Notes: generated by a model not told the origin, from the letters alone. A stretch of DNA of 64,000 bases from Treponema sp. (GCA_017963165.1 JAGCTZ010000161.1:5881-69880); one strand, 5' to 3'; numbered from the stretch's first letter, positions 25,105 through 34,871 are shown. A program made the numbers and translations.

Positions 25105-26139
25105 ATGTCAGACAACAAAATTATTCTTAAAGCAGAAGACCTTGATGGTTATCTTACAGCACAGGATATGAAGGATCTTGAACGTCTTGAAGTAATGTTC
25201 AAGGAAACAATGAAATCTTTTGATCCGGTTGATGAAGAAAAAATTGTTGAAGGCTATAACAAAATGGGGCATGCAATGCAGGAAATTTGTGCATCGCATC
25301 CACAGATTCGTGTTTATTCTTTTGTTACCGAAGAAGGTGCCCATGCTGAATGTTCACGTGTAATTTCAAAGCTTCGTGACGAAAATACAGATCATCAGGA
25401 ATTTATGTATTATAGTCAGCGTGCTTACGAAATGCTTTTCCGTATGGCATATACAGACCAGCATTCAGACAAAAAAGGTCATATAATTGTAAAAACTCCT
25501 GTAAATTTCCCTGTTCAAAATTATGCTGTTCATAAAATTCCTGATATAGATCATAAAATCGAAAATACAGTTATGTGTGTAATGCTTAGAGGTGCTTTGC
25601 TTCCAAGTATGATTATGTCAAAAGAGATTCAGGAATATTCAAGTCACAGTTATAGAACTCCATTTGCTTTATTTAAAATCAGCCGCAATGATACAAAGAG
25701 CGAAGCAGATATGGAATACATTATGGATCTTAATAAATCGTTCTTTAATCTTGAACAACTTGACGGAAAAGATTTGATTTTTGCTGATCCAATGAATGCT
25801 ACAGGCGGTTCTCTTGTAACTGTCGTAAAATACCTTCAGAGTCAGGGTGTAAAACCAAAATCAATAGCATTCTTTAATACAATTTCTACTCTTAAAGGAA
25901 GTATCCGTGTAACAAGAGCTTTGGAAAACTGTACCTGCTATACACTCTGGATGGACCCTGTTATGAATGAAAAAGCTTACATTATGCCGGGCCTTGGTGA
26001 TGCAGGGGACAGATTAAACGGCTGCGATACAAAGGATGCTCCTCGTAATATGATTCAGCTTATTGCAGATTATGGTCACAATATTTCGGGATTGTATAAA
26101 TCACAGCTTTATGAAATTGAAAAGATTGTTCTTGGCTAA
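25105..26139 (+). CDS. upp: Uracil phosphoribosyltransferase with long N-terminal extension
   Basis: This 344-residue protein has a C-terminal two-thirds with the PRPP-binding segment DPMNATGGS (about 228-236) and the uracil-binding [12 protein letters not shown], the UPRTase signatures. It makes UMP from uracil and PRPP in salvage. Ordinary bacterial Upp has about 208 residues, so some 110-130 N-terminal residues are extra; they are mostly helical and charged and show no known domain. The ATG follows AAGGGGG. The C-terminus overlaps the next gene by 29 bases. Confidence 0.85.
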   Translation: MSDNKIILKAEDLDGYLTAQDMKDLERLEVMFKETMKSFDPVDEEKIVEGYNKMGHAMQEICASHPQIRVYSFVTEEGAHAECSRVISKLRDENTDHQEFMYYSQRAYEMLFRMAYTDQHSDKKGHIIVKTPVNFPVQNYAVHKIPDIDHKIENTVMCVMLRGALLPSMIMSKEIQEYSSHSYRTPFALFKISRNDTKSEADMEYIMDLNKSFFNLEQLDGKDLIFADPMNATGGSLVTVVKYLQSQGVKPKSIAFFNTISTLKGSIRVTRALENCTCYTLWMDPVMNEKAYIMPGLGDAGDRLNGCDTKDAPRNMIQLIADYGHNISGLYKSQLYEIEKIVLG

Positions 26140-26728
26140 AAAAACAGCTGTAACCACAGCAATATTTTTAAGCACGATTCTTTATTTTTCATGTTCCTCG
26201 ACAAAATTTTCTGTACCTATTCCGGGACAAAATGAAACTGTAGTTACAAATATATTTGTTGAATATATGAATATTGCAGACATTTATTTTGAATTGGAAA
26301 AATTTGCAAAAGCAGAAACGTATTATAAAGCTGCAATGGGAAATAATGATATTTATTGGAGCGCATATTATAAGCTTGCGAAATGTTATGTATATCAGTC
26401 AAAATGGGCAGATGCGCAGGAAACTTATGAAACAATTTTAAAACGCGATCCTGATAATAATTCAATAAAAGCTTCAATTGCATATATTTATGCTATGAAT
26501 GGAAATCATCAGAAAGCTCTTGATGTTTATGAAGAACTTATAAAAGAAAATCCAGATCAGGCTGAATATCTTGAAAATTATATATGCGTTCTTTTAGCTA
26601 CAGAAAATATTGATGAAGCAAAAACTTCAATAGGGGAGCTTAAAGAAAAATTCCCGGAAAACAAACGTATTGAAGAATTTGAAAAACAATTACCTAAAGA
26701 AGAGACCGAAGAAGAAAAAACTGAATAA
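26111..26728 (+). CDS. TPR-repeat lipoprotein
   Basis: This 205-residue protein has a lipoprotein signal ([11 protein letters not shown], hydrophobic core, YFSC with Cys28). About four tetratricopeptide repeats follow between residues 45 and 185, for example [20 protein letters not shown] and [19 protein letters not shown]. The tail is rich in Glu and Lys. TPR lipoproteins act as scaffolds at the inner or outer membrane. The chosen ATG lies inside the end of upp; TTG codons at 26126 and 26132 are alternatives that keep the signal peptide. No strong ribosome site is visible, suggesting coupling to upp. Confidence 0.75.
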   Translation: MKLKRLFLAKKTAVTTAIFLSTILYFSCSSTKFSVPIPGQNETVVTNIFVEYMNIADIYFELEKFAKAETYYKAAMGNNDIYWSAYYKLAKCYVYQSKWADAQETYETILKRDPDNNSIKASIAYIYAMNGNHQKALDVYEELIKENPDQAEYLENYICVLLATENIDEAKTSIGELKEKFPENKRIEEFEKQLPKEETEEEKTE

Positions 26729-26735
26729 TTAAAAT

Positions 26736-28079
26736 TTATTTTGTTTCAATAAATTTTCTGTATTTAATAGCATCTGCGCGGAAGCCTACTACAGGACATT
26801 TTACGTCTTCTGCTGCATGCTTTACAGCTTCATCTGCTTCCTTAAGAAGTCTTTCACCAGTAACCATTCTTATACCACGTGTTGTAACTCCAGAAAGAAT
26901 TACAGGTGCTTCATCTGCTGCCATTTTCTTAATATCGTCAACAAGCTTTTCTGCAAATGTAATTGCATTATCAATATTCATACTAATTTTAATTCCGCAG
27001 ATTGAATCATCTTTATATTCAAAAAGAAGATCCTTAAACTGGAATTCAACCGTAAGATATTCACAAATCTTTTTCATTATTGGATTTTTTCTTCCAATGC
27101 CGTCAAGTTTAATTATAAATAATGCAAGATCTAGCTCGCTTGCTGTTGCACGATTAAGTTCATTTTCAAGTCTTGTCAAAAGATACGATTCCCAGCCAAA
27201 GCCTGTATCTGGAGAAAAGAGACCTTTTTCATTATTTTCAGGAACAATTTCTACAGGTTCCAGTTCTTTTATCGGAAGCTCTGCAGGCTCAGAAGGAACT
27301 GAAGCTGGTGCTGGAGCTTCTGTAACTTCAACAATAGAAGAGAATTTTTCTTTTGATGAAGAAACGTCTTCTTCAGCAGATTGTATTTCGTCATTTTTGT
27401 CGGATTCATCTACAGCTTCTTCAAAATCTTCTGAATCATCTGCTTTTTCTTCGTCGTAATAATCAGCGTCATCTTTATATTCGTCATCTTCTTCATCAAC
27501 AAAATCTTCTGAATCATCATCGAACTTAAGCTTTTTATATTTTGATGATTTAATTTTTGTACCAGTAAGATTTTTGTCAGAATCAAAATGGTTATTATAA
27601 ATAATTAAAATAAATGTAAGCAAAGAAACAATTAAAATAATGAAGAATGAAGTTTTAGCATTATTGTAAATAACAGAAGGACGAAGTGAATACATTCCGG
27701 CTGTAATTTCAATCTGCCTGTTATCAGATGCCGTAAATTTTGAATTATATGGAATTATAAGCTTAGAATCATTTACATTCTGCGCATCATAATCTTCCGG
27801 AAAAAGATATATTGTTTTGGAATTTTCTGAAATTTTTAGATAAGCAAAATCTTTTGTATCGCCGATTGTATTTTCAATCTGACGTATAGTTTCGGAATTT
27901 ATCAGATTGGTCTTTTTAATTGCGTTAGTAACACCTGTAGTAATTTTTCCAAATCTTACCTGAGTCCTAAGTTCTCCATGAGCTTTTTCATTATAAACAT
28001 TTACTGCAAAAAAAGTTATAGAGAATATTAATACAAGTGAAACAAAAACAGAATAAATAATGATAAATGATTTTTTCAT
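26736..28079 (-). CDS. Membrane protein with acidic linker and degenerate GGDEF-like domain
   Basis: This 447-residue protein has a membrane helix near residues 5-25, a periplasmic segment to about 145, a second helix (FFIILIVSLLTFILIIY), a very acidic Asp/Glu/Ser-rich cytoplasmic linker (about 185-275), then a domain of about 150 residues. That domain resembles GGDEF: LENELNRA, LALFIIKLDGI and LKEADEAVKHA occupy the right places, but the active loop reads YKDDSIC instead of GGDEF, so cyclase activity is not expected. The ATG at 28079 is chosen over an upstream TTG because GGGAGG precedes it. It is the last gene of the 34723-26736 unit. Confidence 0.65.
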   Translation of the reverse strand: MKKSFIIIYSVFVSLVLIFSITFFAVNVYNEKAHGELRTQVRFGKITTGVTNAIKKTNLINSETIRQIENTIGDTKDFAYLKISENSKTIYLFPEDYDAQNVNDSKLIIPYNSKFTASDNRQIEITAGMYSLRPSVIYNNAKTSFFIILIVSLLTFILIIYNNHFDSDKNLTGTKIKSSKYKKLKFDDDSEDFVDEEDDEYKDDADYYDEEKADDSEDFEEAVDESDKNDEIQSAEEDVSSSKEKFSSIVEVTEAPAPASVPSEPAELPIKELEPVEIVPENNEKGLFSPDTGFGWESYLLTRLENELNRATASELDLALFIIKLDGIGRKNPIMKKICEYLTVEFQFKDLLFEYKDDSICGIKISMNIDNAITFAEKLVDDIKKMAADEAPVILSGVTTRGIRMVTGERLLKEADEAVKHAAEDVKCPVVGFRADAIKYRKFIETK

Positions 28080-28111
28080 TTTTCCTCCCACGCCCAAAAG
28101 GACTCATTCAA

Positions 28112-29653
28112 TTATGACCATTTAATAAAATAATTGACGGCCTTATTAAAATAATAAATAAATTCCGCCTCATTATTATTATCGTGTGTTCTTATCCAAG
28201 ATATTAATGGTAAAAGTGAAATATCTTTTTTTGTTAGATCTGTAATGTCAGAAAAATTGGAAGAGTTTTGTTCAACAATTGTTTTTATAAAGCTGGTAAA
28301 AATTTCTTTTTTGATTTTTGATGAAATCAGGTTAAAAAATGACTGCTGACCGGAATTAGTAATAAAATATAATTCATATTTATATTCAAAGCTGGTTTTA
28401 TTATTTAAAAGGTATTCTTCAAAAGATTGTCTATAACGTTGTAAAACTGTTGTTGTAAAACGATTATCTCCTGCTGCTTCAAGTTCGGTCCTGAATTCAA
28501 GCGTACAGAATTTTTGTAAATTATCCTGCAGTCTTGTAGAAGTAGAATTATAAAGTTTATCAAGATATGTTCCTTTTGCATAAGGCTTTCCATCAATGTA
28601 TGAAAAATCTGCGCCTGCAACAATTATATTTTTAAATCCTGATTTAAGGGCAAAATCAACTGCGGTTATAGTAACTGTACCTGCTCCGGAAAAAAGTGAA
28701 GAAATTTTCAAATCAAAATATTCATCTACATATTCGCATAAAGGGTGACCGCTTTTAAAAAATGAAATATTGCAATTTTGTTTAATGAGTTTTTTAACGG
28801 CGGAACTGTTTGCACATAAATCAAAAAGAAAAAGTATGTTTTCTAAATTATTCTGTGTCTGATGAATAAAATGAGTGTTTGAAACATATTGTCCGTCAAT
28901 TGAAACTACAACATCGGGAATGAGATTATAAGCAAGCAGAGTAGAGAAGGCTGTGTCTGTTGCTATAAGATAATATTTTTTTTGTGATGACTGATTTAGA
29001 AAAGTTTGTATTGTCCTGTCTAAAGAGGGGCCTGCTGCAAAAATAACAGCAGTTTTTGATATGTCAATGGTAAAAGAATGGGGGGCTTGTTTGTTGTTAG
29101 TTTTTTCTAACAATAGAAGATTGCTTAAAATATTATGCGTCCAAAGTTTGCCAAAATGACTTTGCACAGAAAAATCCGAAGAAACTGTAGAAAGTGCTTT
29201 GGAAATAATATTTTTAATTTCGGGTAGAATATTTTTGTTTTCTAAAGTCCAGCCAGGTTGTTCAACAATTTCAAGGTTTCCATAAAAAGAAGGTAAATAA
29301 TTCTGGATGATTTTTTGTTCCAGCTGTTCAATAGTACAAAGACAGATTCCATCAGATTGATTAATTTCTTTTACGATATTCAATTGTAAAAGAAAATCAA
29401 TTTCCTTTTGAGATTTTTCAACACCTATAATAAAAATATTTTTGCGATTTTGTTTTATAGAATTTATTAGAGTTCCACTTGCAATTCCAAGAATTATAAC
29501 AAAACGTGTTGAAGGTTTTATCTGTTGTGTAATCCGAAAGCTTTCCCTGACAGGATCATAACGGGAATCAACTGTTCTTCCACTTTTAAAAACAGGAATC
29601 TTAATGCCAGTTTTTGAGTCAATCATTTTGTCGTAAATACAAGTCTCACTCAT
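28112..29653 (-). CDS. DUF115 / MptE-like protein, motility accessory factor type (second copy)
   Basis: The product has 513 residues. The central domain contains AVIFAAGPSLDRTI (about 205-218), then LIATDTAFSTLLAYNLIPDVVVSIDGQ, which are the hallmark strands of the DUF115 fold shared by 6-hydroxymethylpterin pyrophosphokinase MptE and by Maf flagellin-modification proteins. Later GADFSYIDGKPYAKGTYLD matches the second conserved block. Maf proteins transfer nonulosonic acids to flagellin. Treponemal flagellins are known to carry glycans, so this role is plausible but not shown. It overlaps the preceding paralogue by eight bases. Confidence 0.8.
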   Translation of the reverse strand: MSETCIYDKMIDSKTGIKIPVFKSGRTVDSRYDPVRESFRITQQIKPSTRFVIILGIASGTLINSIKQNRKNIFIIGVEKSQKEIDFLLQLNIVKEINQSDGICLCTIEQLEQKIIQNYLPSFYGNLEIVEQPGWTLENKNILPEIKNIISKALSTVSSDFSVQSHFGKLWTHNILSNLLLLEKTNNKQAPHSFTIDISKTAVIFAAGPSLDRTIQTFLNQSSQKKYYLIATDTAFSTLLAYNLIPDVVVSIDGQYVSNTHFIHQTQNNLENILFLFDLCANSSAVKKLIKQNCNISFFKSGHPLCEYVDEYFDLKISSLFSGAGTVTITAVDFALKSGFKNIIVAGADFSYIDGKPYAKGTYLDKLYNSTSTRLQDNLQKFCTLEFRTELEAAGDNRFTTTVLQRYRQSFEEYLLNNKTSFEYKYELYFITNSGQQSFFNLISSKIKKEIFTSFIKTIVEQNSSNFSDITDLTKKDISLLPLISWIRTHDNNNEAEFIYYFNKAVNYFIKWS

Positions 29654-31154
29654 CAGAAAGCTTCCTTATTTTTTTTATTAATTCATCAATTTTTCTTTGG
29701 AGCCTTTCCTGAGCTTTTTGTTTTTCTTCTTTTGTCGTTGTATTATTGATTGAGATAAAATCAGCAGGAAATATCTGTTTTTGCCATTGTTGCTGGTTTA
29801 ATGATTTACAAACATATTCAATAATATCAAAAGTTCCGGTTTTTGAATTAAGTTTAGTAACTGTAAAGTTAATCTTATTCTTTCCGCTTTTTTCCTGGGC
29901 AATTAATTCTTCAAAAGTCTGTGAATCAATATCAGGTATGTTACCAAGAGAATTTCTACAAAAGCTTTTATCTATGACACGGAAGGTATTTGAAGTAACA
30001 TCTTTTGCAAGAGAAGCAAACCAATCTTCATAAATCTTAAGAGATTGGGAATTAAAACGTGAGTGCGAAATCCGTGTACTGTTATTTGTAAGTCTCGTAT
30101 CATTAAGCATGTTATTTTTTTCAAGCTCATTAGGTTGCGTATGTTGAAAACCTTTCTGCGAATGAAGATCAAGACCACAAAAGAAAATTTTTCCTGTTGT
30201 AATTGCTTTTGCAAAATAAAAGGCAGTTCCGCTTACAGTAGGATTTCTGACGGCATCAAAAGATGGCAGCATTGCTTTTTCAATAATAGATGAAGATATA
30301 AAAGAACTTGAATCTGTATATTTTAAAGGAAGTATAGAATTATTGAGTAAAACTTCTTTTGGAATATAAGCTTCTGCAGGAGCCGCCAAAGGGATGTTTT
30401 TATATTTCTTTAAGATTTTCAAATGTTCTCCTGCCCAATAACCGCCGTCTGTCGTAAGAATAATATCAGGAATAAGAGTATTATTTAGCAAGGCAGTTGT
30501 AGCAGAAGAAAGACAGAGTAAAAAAATTTTTTCTCTATATTGTTTGATAAAGGGAAGACAGGGTTCAAGACTTGGACCCGATGCACAAATTACAACTGGA
30601 AAATCTGTTTTCTGAAAATCTGGTTGAATAATTGATTTTACATAAGCAGCAAAACTGCAGCAATTTGTAAGCCATTTTTTTTCAAAGAATTGTCTCGTTA
30701 CAAGCAGAGTTTTACAATCTTCTAAGGTACGGCGATATTCCTGGAAAAAATCTTGAATTAAATCAGAAAAAAGATTTTGTGCCGACTTCCAGATTATTGC
30801 AGTTGAACACAAAAGAAATTCTTCTGAAAAAGTATCAATTAGTAAACGATTTAGATTCTTGCAATCTTTATACCTTATGACAGAATCCCAAATTTTTTCA
30901 TCGGAAAATGTCACGAAATCATCAAAAAATCGAATACAGATAATTTTTGCTTCAGGAAATTTTTCTTTAAGAGGTTTATAACAATAGCTTAAACCTGGTT
31001 CAATAAAAAAAATAAGTTTAGGAACAATAGGGAAGTCCAATCCCTGTACAAAACGTTCGGCCTCTTTTATTGGAGAATAAGTAGAATGAAAGAAGACTTT
31101 GTCAGCAGAAAAAGTTGTTGATTCATCTTTTGTCTTGCTAAACTCAATATTCAA
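29646..31154 (-). CDS. DUF115 / MptE-like protein, motility accessory factor type (first copy)
   Basis: This 502-residue paralogue of the next gene shows PVVICASGPSLEPCLPFI, then LCLSSATTALLNNTLIPDIILTTDGGYW, and the second block FFCGLDLHSQKGFQHT. The C-terminal tail (EEKQKAQERLQRKIDELIKKIRKL) is a short basic coiled coil not obvious in the other copy. Tandem pairs of this family are typical of Maf loci. It starts three bases after the preceding gene, so co-expression is certain. Substrate and target are unknown. Confidence 0.8.
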   Translation of the reverse strand: MNIEFSKTKDESTTFSADKVFFHSTYSPIKEAERFVQGLDFPIVPKLIFFIEPGLSYCYKPLKEKFPEAKIICIRFFDDFVTFSDEKIWDSVIRYKDCKNLNRLLIDTFSEEFLLCSTAIIWKSAQNLFSDLIQDFFQEYRRTLEDCKTLLVTRQFFEKKWLTNCCSFAAYVKSIIQPDFQKTDFPVVICASGPSLEPCLPFIKQYREKIFLLCLSSATTALLNNTLIPDIILTTDGGYWAGEHLKILKKYKNIPLAAPAEAYIPKEVLLNNSILPLKYTDSSSFISSSIIEKAMLPSFDAVRNPTVSGTAFYFAKAITTGKIFFCGLDLHSQKGFQHTQPNELEKNNMLNDTRLTNNSTRISHSRFNSQSLKIYEDWFASLAKDVTSNTFRVIDKSFCRNSLGNIPDIDSQTFEELIAQEKSGKNKINFTVTKLNSKTGTFDIIEYVCKSLNQQQWQKQIFPADFISINNTTTKEEKQKAQERLQRKIDELIKKIRKLSDE

Positions 31155-31157
31155 TTA

Positions 31158-31988
31158 TTATTCCGCCTCAAATAAAGGTTCAATGGCAATAAGCTCAGAA
31201 TGATTTTCAAGAACAAATTCACTTTCCAGTCTTAAATGATTTGAAATAACTTCAAAAGGAATTTCCTGTTCAGATTTATAAGTAATTTTAAATGTTCCTT
31301 CCTGAATATGGTAAACATTACATGGCTCAGGAAAGTTTTTTAATAAATTAAAATAAATCTGCTTAAATATGGCGGACATAAGACGCTTTTTTTCATCAGA
31401 CTTTGTAAGTGTAAGAACAAGAGATTCAACAGCTTCAGAATAATCAATCATATAACAATAAGTATCTGGCGAAGCTTCATTTATAGGAGTATTTTCAGTT
31501 TTATAAAAGTCATCTTTTAAGATTCGAAGATCGCCATAGATTTCGTCTGATACAGGAGAATCTGATGTAAATAAAATGATTTTTCCATTATCACTTTTTA
31601 TAAGATGTAAATTTTTTATTGAATCTTTAAGTTTTTTCGAGAAGAATTGATAAAAAGGAAGTATATCATTAGTGTCTTCATCAGAGATTCCGTTCCAGAA
31701 ATCCTGTGTGGATAAAGAAAGACAGATAGATTCACCATCAAGTCCTGCGGATTTTTCTATACAATAAATACCGTTTTCGCAGCTAAAGATGGCGCAGATT
31801 GATAAATTATACTTTTTCACAAAATTAAAAAAATCCAATCTGTCCGCATTGCTGGCAATATCCAACGATTTTTTTAGCAATCCTACAGAATTGGATTTTT
31901 TTTCGATTTTTATATCCTGAGCGGCTGGGGCAGGTTGGTCTTTTTCCTTTACCAGTCCGCTTTCGGATACTCTATCTAATAGTCCCAT
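31158..31988 (-). CDS. Protein of unknown function in the DUF115 operon
   Basis: The product has 276 residues and is soluble, with no signal peptide. An N-terminal Pro/Ala/Lys-rich linker (about 15-35) is followed by a globular part starting VGLLKKSLDIASNADRLDFF. The start overlaps the stop of the giant acidic gene by one base and the stop lies three bases before the first DUF115 gene. I do not recognise a named domain. Context suggests a partner of the acidic protein or of the DUF115 enzymes. Confidence 0.65.
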   Translation of the reverse strand: MGLLDRVSESGLVKEKDQPAPAAQDIKIEKKSNSVGLLKKSLDIASNADRLDFFNFVKKYNLSICAIFSCENGIYCIEKSAGLDGESICLSLSTQDFWNGISDEDTNDILPFYQFFSKKLKDSIKNLHLIKSDNGKIILFTSDSPVSDEIYGDLRILKDDFYKTENTPINEASPDTYCYMIDYSEAVESLVLTLTKSDEKKRLMSAIFKQIYFNLLKNFPEPCNVYHIQEGTFKITYKSEQEIPFEVISNHLRLESEFVLENHSELIAIEPLFEAE

Positions 31989-34723
31989 TAAGAAAGTCCT
32001 AACTCAGAAAAGAGCTTTTTGTATGTTGTAAACTCATCTGATTTTGCAAACTCAACAATCTTTTCTTCCGGCAGATTTTCAAGAAGCTGATCCATGTAAA
32101 GCAGAACTGATTTAATATCTTTTTTAAGTTCAGCATTTTCATCTACTTCTGTGATTTCATCTTTATCTTCTGTTGTAAGATAATCAATATTGCTGTCTGT
32201 AAGATTATTGTTATCATCTTCATGAGAAATAAAGTCATTTTCGATGAAAGGAGCTTCAGGCATTGCAGCAGGTTCTTCTTCGACAACCTCTTCTTCTGAA
32301 ACGAATGTTTCTTCTTCTGCAGGAACTTCTGGTTCAATTACAGGTTCTTCTTCTACAACAGGTTCTTCAACTATGGTTTCTTCTACAGGCTGTTCTTCTA
32401 CAACTGTTTCCTCTTCAGGTTCTACCATAAAGTCAGAAACATCAGAAATTACAGAATCTGGTTTTTCTTCTTCGAAAAGATTATCAACTGTGGAGAATTC
32501 TTCTTCCTGTACGGCTGGTTCAGCTTCCTGAGCCTGTTCCTGTTCCAGTTCGTGTTCATCAGTTGTGTCCTGAACTGAATCCATGAAATCAGATGATGAA
32601 GATTCTACAAATATATCGTCTTCTTTTGGAATTGAAATTTCTTCAGGTAAATCATCATTAAGGTCTTCTTCGTCAATTTCAATTTCATCAAGATTTGGTT
32701 CTGAAAGGTTATCATCATTAAAGTCGAATGTAAGATCTTCCTGAGAACCGGCATTTTCCTGAATAAAGCCTAAAGATTCTTCCGAAACAGGTTCACCTAT
32801 AGGTTCATCTTCTGATAAAGCAAAGTCATCTGTTGCCGGCTCTTCTTCGACTACAGTTTCTTCTTCAACAGCAAAATCTTCTGTTGCTGGAGCTTCTTCT
32901 GTAACTTCAAAGTCATCAACTGCAACTTCTTCTTCTTCAACAGGTTCTTCAGCAGGAACTTCTTCTTCAACAACAAATTCTTCGGCTGCTGGTTCTTCGG
33001 CAGGAACTTCTTCTTCAACAACAAATTCTTCTGCTGCTGGTTCTTCGGCTGGTGTTTCTTCAACAAAAGTATCTTCTGCAGCAAAATCATCTGCAGGTGC
33101 TTTTTCAGTTATTGTTTCATCAGCACTGCTGAAATCTGCAGTATTAAGAATATTAGAAAGCTCATCTGTTGAAAGAGCAATTGTATCATCGCCATCATCA
33201 CCAGAGAAGAAGCCTGTATCTTCTTTAGCAGCCTCATCGGTGTTGTCTTCTATAGCAATTTCTTCTGAAATGAAATTACTTGAATCAGCAGCAACTGGGG
33301 CAGGGGCAGCTTTAATTTCTTCAAGATTATTTTTAAGTGTATTAATTTCTTCTTTAAGACTAGAAAGATCTGCAACAATCTGCTGTAAAAGTGATGAATC
33401 TGCAGCAGAAACAACTGGAGCAGCTTCTACCGGTTCAGATTCCTCTATAGTTTCTGCAATAGCTGCAACTGATTCTTCTGCAGCAGGTGTTTTTATTTCA
33501 TTTACAACTGGTGCAGCATTCATGTTTCCGTCATCAACAGAAAGATCATAATCAACAATTGCTTCTTTTGTCTTAGCCCCTTCAACATCCTGTGTTACAG
33601 GAGTTTCCTCGGCATTTGCATCAATACCAAAGTCTGAAAGATCAACTTCTTCGGCTTCAATATCATTTCCAAAGCTTGAAGCATCAACATTTTCTGTTTC
33701 TTCTTCTGTAACAGCAGCTTCTTCCTGGAAATCATCATCCAGTGCATCTTCAGCTTCGAAGTTTTCTTCTGTCTGGATTGTATCAGCAGATGAATCAAAG
33801 CTTATATCCATATCAAGAGGTTTTTCATCAGTAATTGTTTCTTCTTTCTTAGGAGCTTCTTCTGTTACACCGAATTCGCTCATATCAACAAAGTCGTCAA
33901 GAGAAACTTCTTCGGAATCTCCAGATGGTACTGCATCTGCAGCAAAACCGTTATTTCCAGAAGCAACTGATTCATTTGAGAAGCCGTTATCCATGAAGTC
34001 ATCAAGAGAAATCTCTTCTTCTTCTTCTTCTTCGCTTTCAGAGCTTTCAATTCCAAAATCTTCAGAAACATCTTCAGTAGCAAAGTCTTCCATAGAGATT
34101 TCTTCGCTTTCCGGTTCTGATTCTTCTACTGTTTCTTCAACTGGAACATCAGTAGTATCATCTACTGTTTCTTCAACAGTTTCTTCTGCAAAATCACCGA
34201 AATCAAAATCATCAAGAGTTGCGTCTTCAGCAGGTCCTGTAGCCGGTTCTTCAATTGCTACATCCTCAGAAGGAATTTCCTCAGAAGAGGAGGCGAAATC
34301 TGCAAGATCAGAATCACTTACAGAATTTTCTTCGAGCGAATCAAAGGAAACTTCATCGAGAGGATTATCTTCTACTTCAAAGTTATCGCCAATTTCTGTG
34401 CTGAAGTCTACTTCATTAATGGAATCATCAGCAGAGGCATCTTCGGCTGGGGCAATTTCAATTCCTTCACCGCTTGTTATGTTCAACAGCTCATCATCAG
34501 TAAGAGTAGTGTCATCGGATGAAGCATCCAGGTTTACTGAATTATCATCACTGAACATGTCTGAAAAGTCACTGTCACTAATGTTGTCCGTTTCTTCAAA
34601 ATCCGGCAAATCGAGAGAGTCTGCGAAATTCAATCCTTCGTCAGTCCCCTCATCCTGATTAGTGTTCTTAACCCAAACTCCGTAACTGTCAAGTTCGTTT
34701 GTGTTGTCTGTAGAATCGCTCAT
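31988..34723 (-). CDS. Very large acidic, low-complexity protein
   Basis: This 911-residue protein is dominated by Glu, Asp, Ser, Ala and Val, with an extremely low predicted pI and no signal peptide. Most of it looks disordered. Two parts look folded: a coiled coil near residues 445-475 (LLQQIVADLSSLKEEINTLKNNL) and a C-terminal domain (last about 50 residues, KKDIKSVLLYMDQLLENLPEEKIVEFAKS). A 16-residue unit like EEFVVEEEVPAEEPAA is repeated in tandem near residues 560-600. It is the first gene of the unit, read from a good promoter. The C-terminal block may be the functional docking site. It is not related, as far as I can see, to the T. pallidum acidic repeat protein Arp. Confidence 0.75.
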   Translation of the reverse strand: MSDSTDNTNELDSYGVWVKNTNQDEGTDEGLNFADSLDLPDFEETDNISDSDFSDMFSDDNSVNLDASSDDTTLTDDELLNITSGEGIEIAPAEDASADDSINEVDFSTEIGDNFEVEDNPLDEVSFDSLEENSVSDSDLADFASSSEEIPSEDVAIEEPATGPAEDATLDDFDFGDFAEETVEETVDDTTDVPVEETVEESEPESEEISMEDFATEDVSEDFGIESSESEEEEEEEISLDDFMDNGFSNESVASGNNGFAADAVPSGDSEEVSLDDFVDMSEFGVTEEAPKKEETITDEKPLDMDISFDSSADTIQTEENFEAEDALDDDFQEEAAVTEEETENVDASSFGNDIEAEEVDLSDFGIDANAEETPVTQDVEGAKTKEAIVDYDLSVDDGNMNAAPVVNEIKTPAAEESVAAIAETIEESEPVEAAPVVSAADSSLLQQIVADLSSLKEEINTLKNNLEEIKAAPAPVAADSSNFISEEIAIEDNTDEAAKEDTGFFSGDDGDDTIALSTDELSNILNTADFSSADETITEKAPADDFAAEDTFVEETPAEEPAAEEFVVEEEVPAEEPAAEEFVVEEEVPAEEPVEEEEVAVDDFEVTEEAPATEDFAVEEETVVEEEPATDDFALSEDEPIGEPVSEESLGFIQENAGSQEDLTFDFNDDNLSEPNLDEIEIDEEDLNDDLPEEISIPKEDDIFVESSSSDFMDSVQDTTDEHELEQEQAQEAEPAVQEEEFSTVDNLFEEEKPDSVISDVSDFMVEPEEETVVEEQPVEETIVEEPVVEEEPVIEPEVPAEEETFVSEEEVVEEEPAAMPEAPFIENDFISHEDDNNNLTDSNIDYLTTEDKDEITEVDENAELKKDIKSVLLYMDQLLENLPEEKIVEFAKSDEFTTYKKLFSELGLS
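32935..33055 (-). repeat. 48-base in-frame tandem repeat in the acidic gene
   Basis: A 48-base unit coding for about 16 residues (EEFVVEEEVPAEEPAA) is present in two near-perfect copies with a third partial copy. The period is a multiple of three, so copy number can change without frameshift. Confidence 0.75.
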
Positions 34724-34769
34724 TTAATTCCTCTCAATAATAAAGTTTTCTATCTATATTATCGGTACA

Positions 34770-34797
34770 ATTATATAATAAATATAGAACTTTTCAA
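34770..34797 (-). promoter_or_regulatory. Promoter of the acidic protein/DUF115 unit
   Basis: On the minus strand TTGAAA (34797-34792), 16 bases, TATAAT (34775-34770). An ACCGATAA sequence (34766-34759), close to a sigma-28 -10 element, follows but lacks a matching -35 box at the right distance. Confidence 0.65.
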
Positions 34798-34832
34798 ACT
34801 TTATTTTTTATTATTATATCACACATTTTTAA

Positions 34833-34862
34833 TTCAGAAAACACAAATATTCGTCCGATAAT
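34833..34862 (+). promoter_or_regulatory. Putative promoter of the FtsB-like gene
   Basis: TTCAGA (34833-34838), 18 bases, GATAAT (34857-34862), only nine bases before the ATG at 34872. The -10 region also reads TCCGATAA, 7 of 8 to the sigma-28 -10 consensus, but the -35 region for that is poor. Confidence 0.4.
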
Positions 34863-34871
34863 AAATATATT

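Noticed and set aside
32244..34658. Several long Ser/Thr-rich open frames on the plus strand opposite the acidic protein gene
   Set aside because: They mirror GAA/GAT-rich codons of the real gene read backwards as TTC/ATC/TCT, have no ribosome sites, and encode low-complexity Ser runs only.
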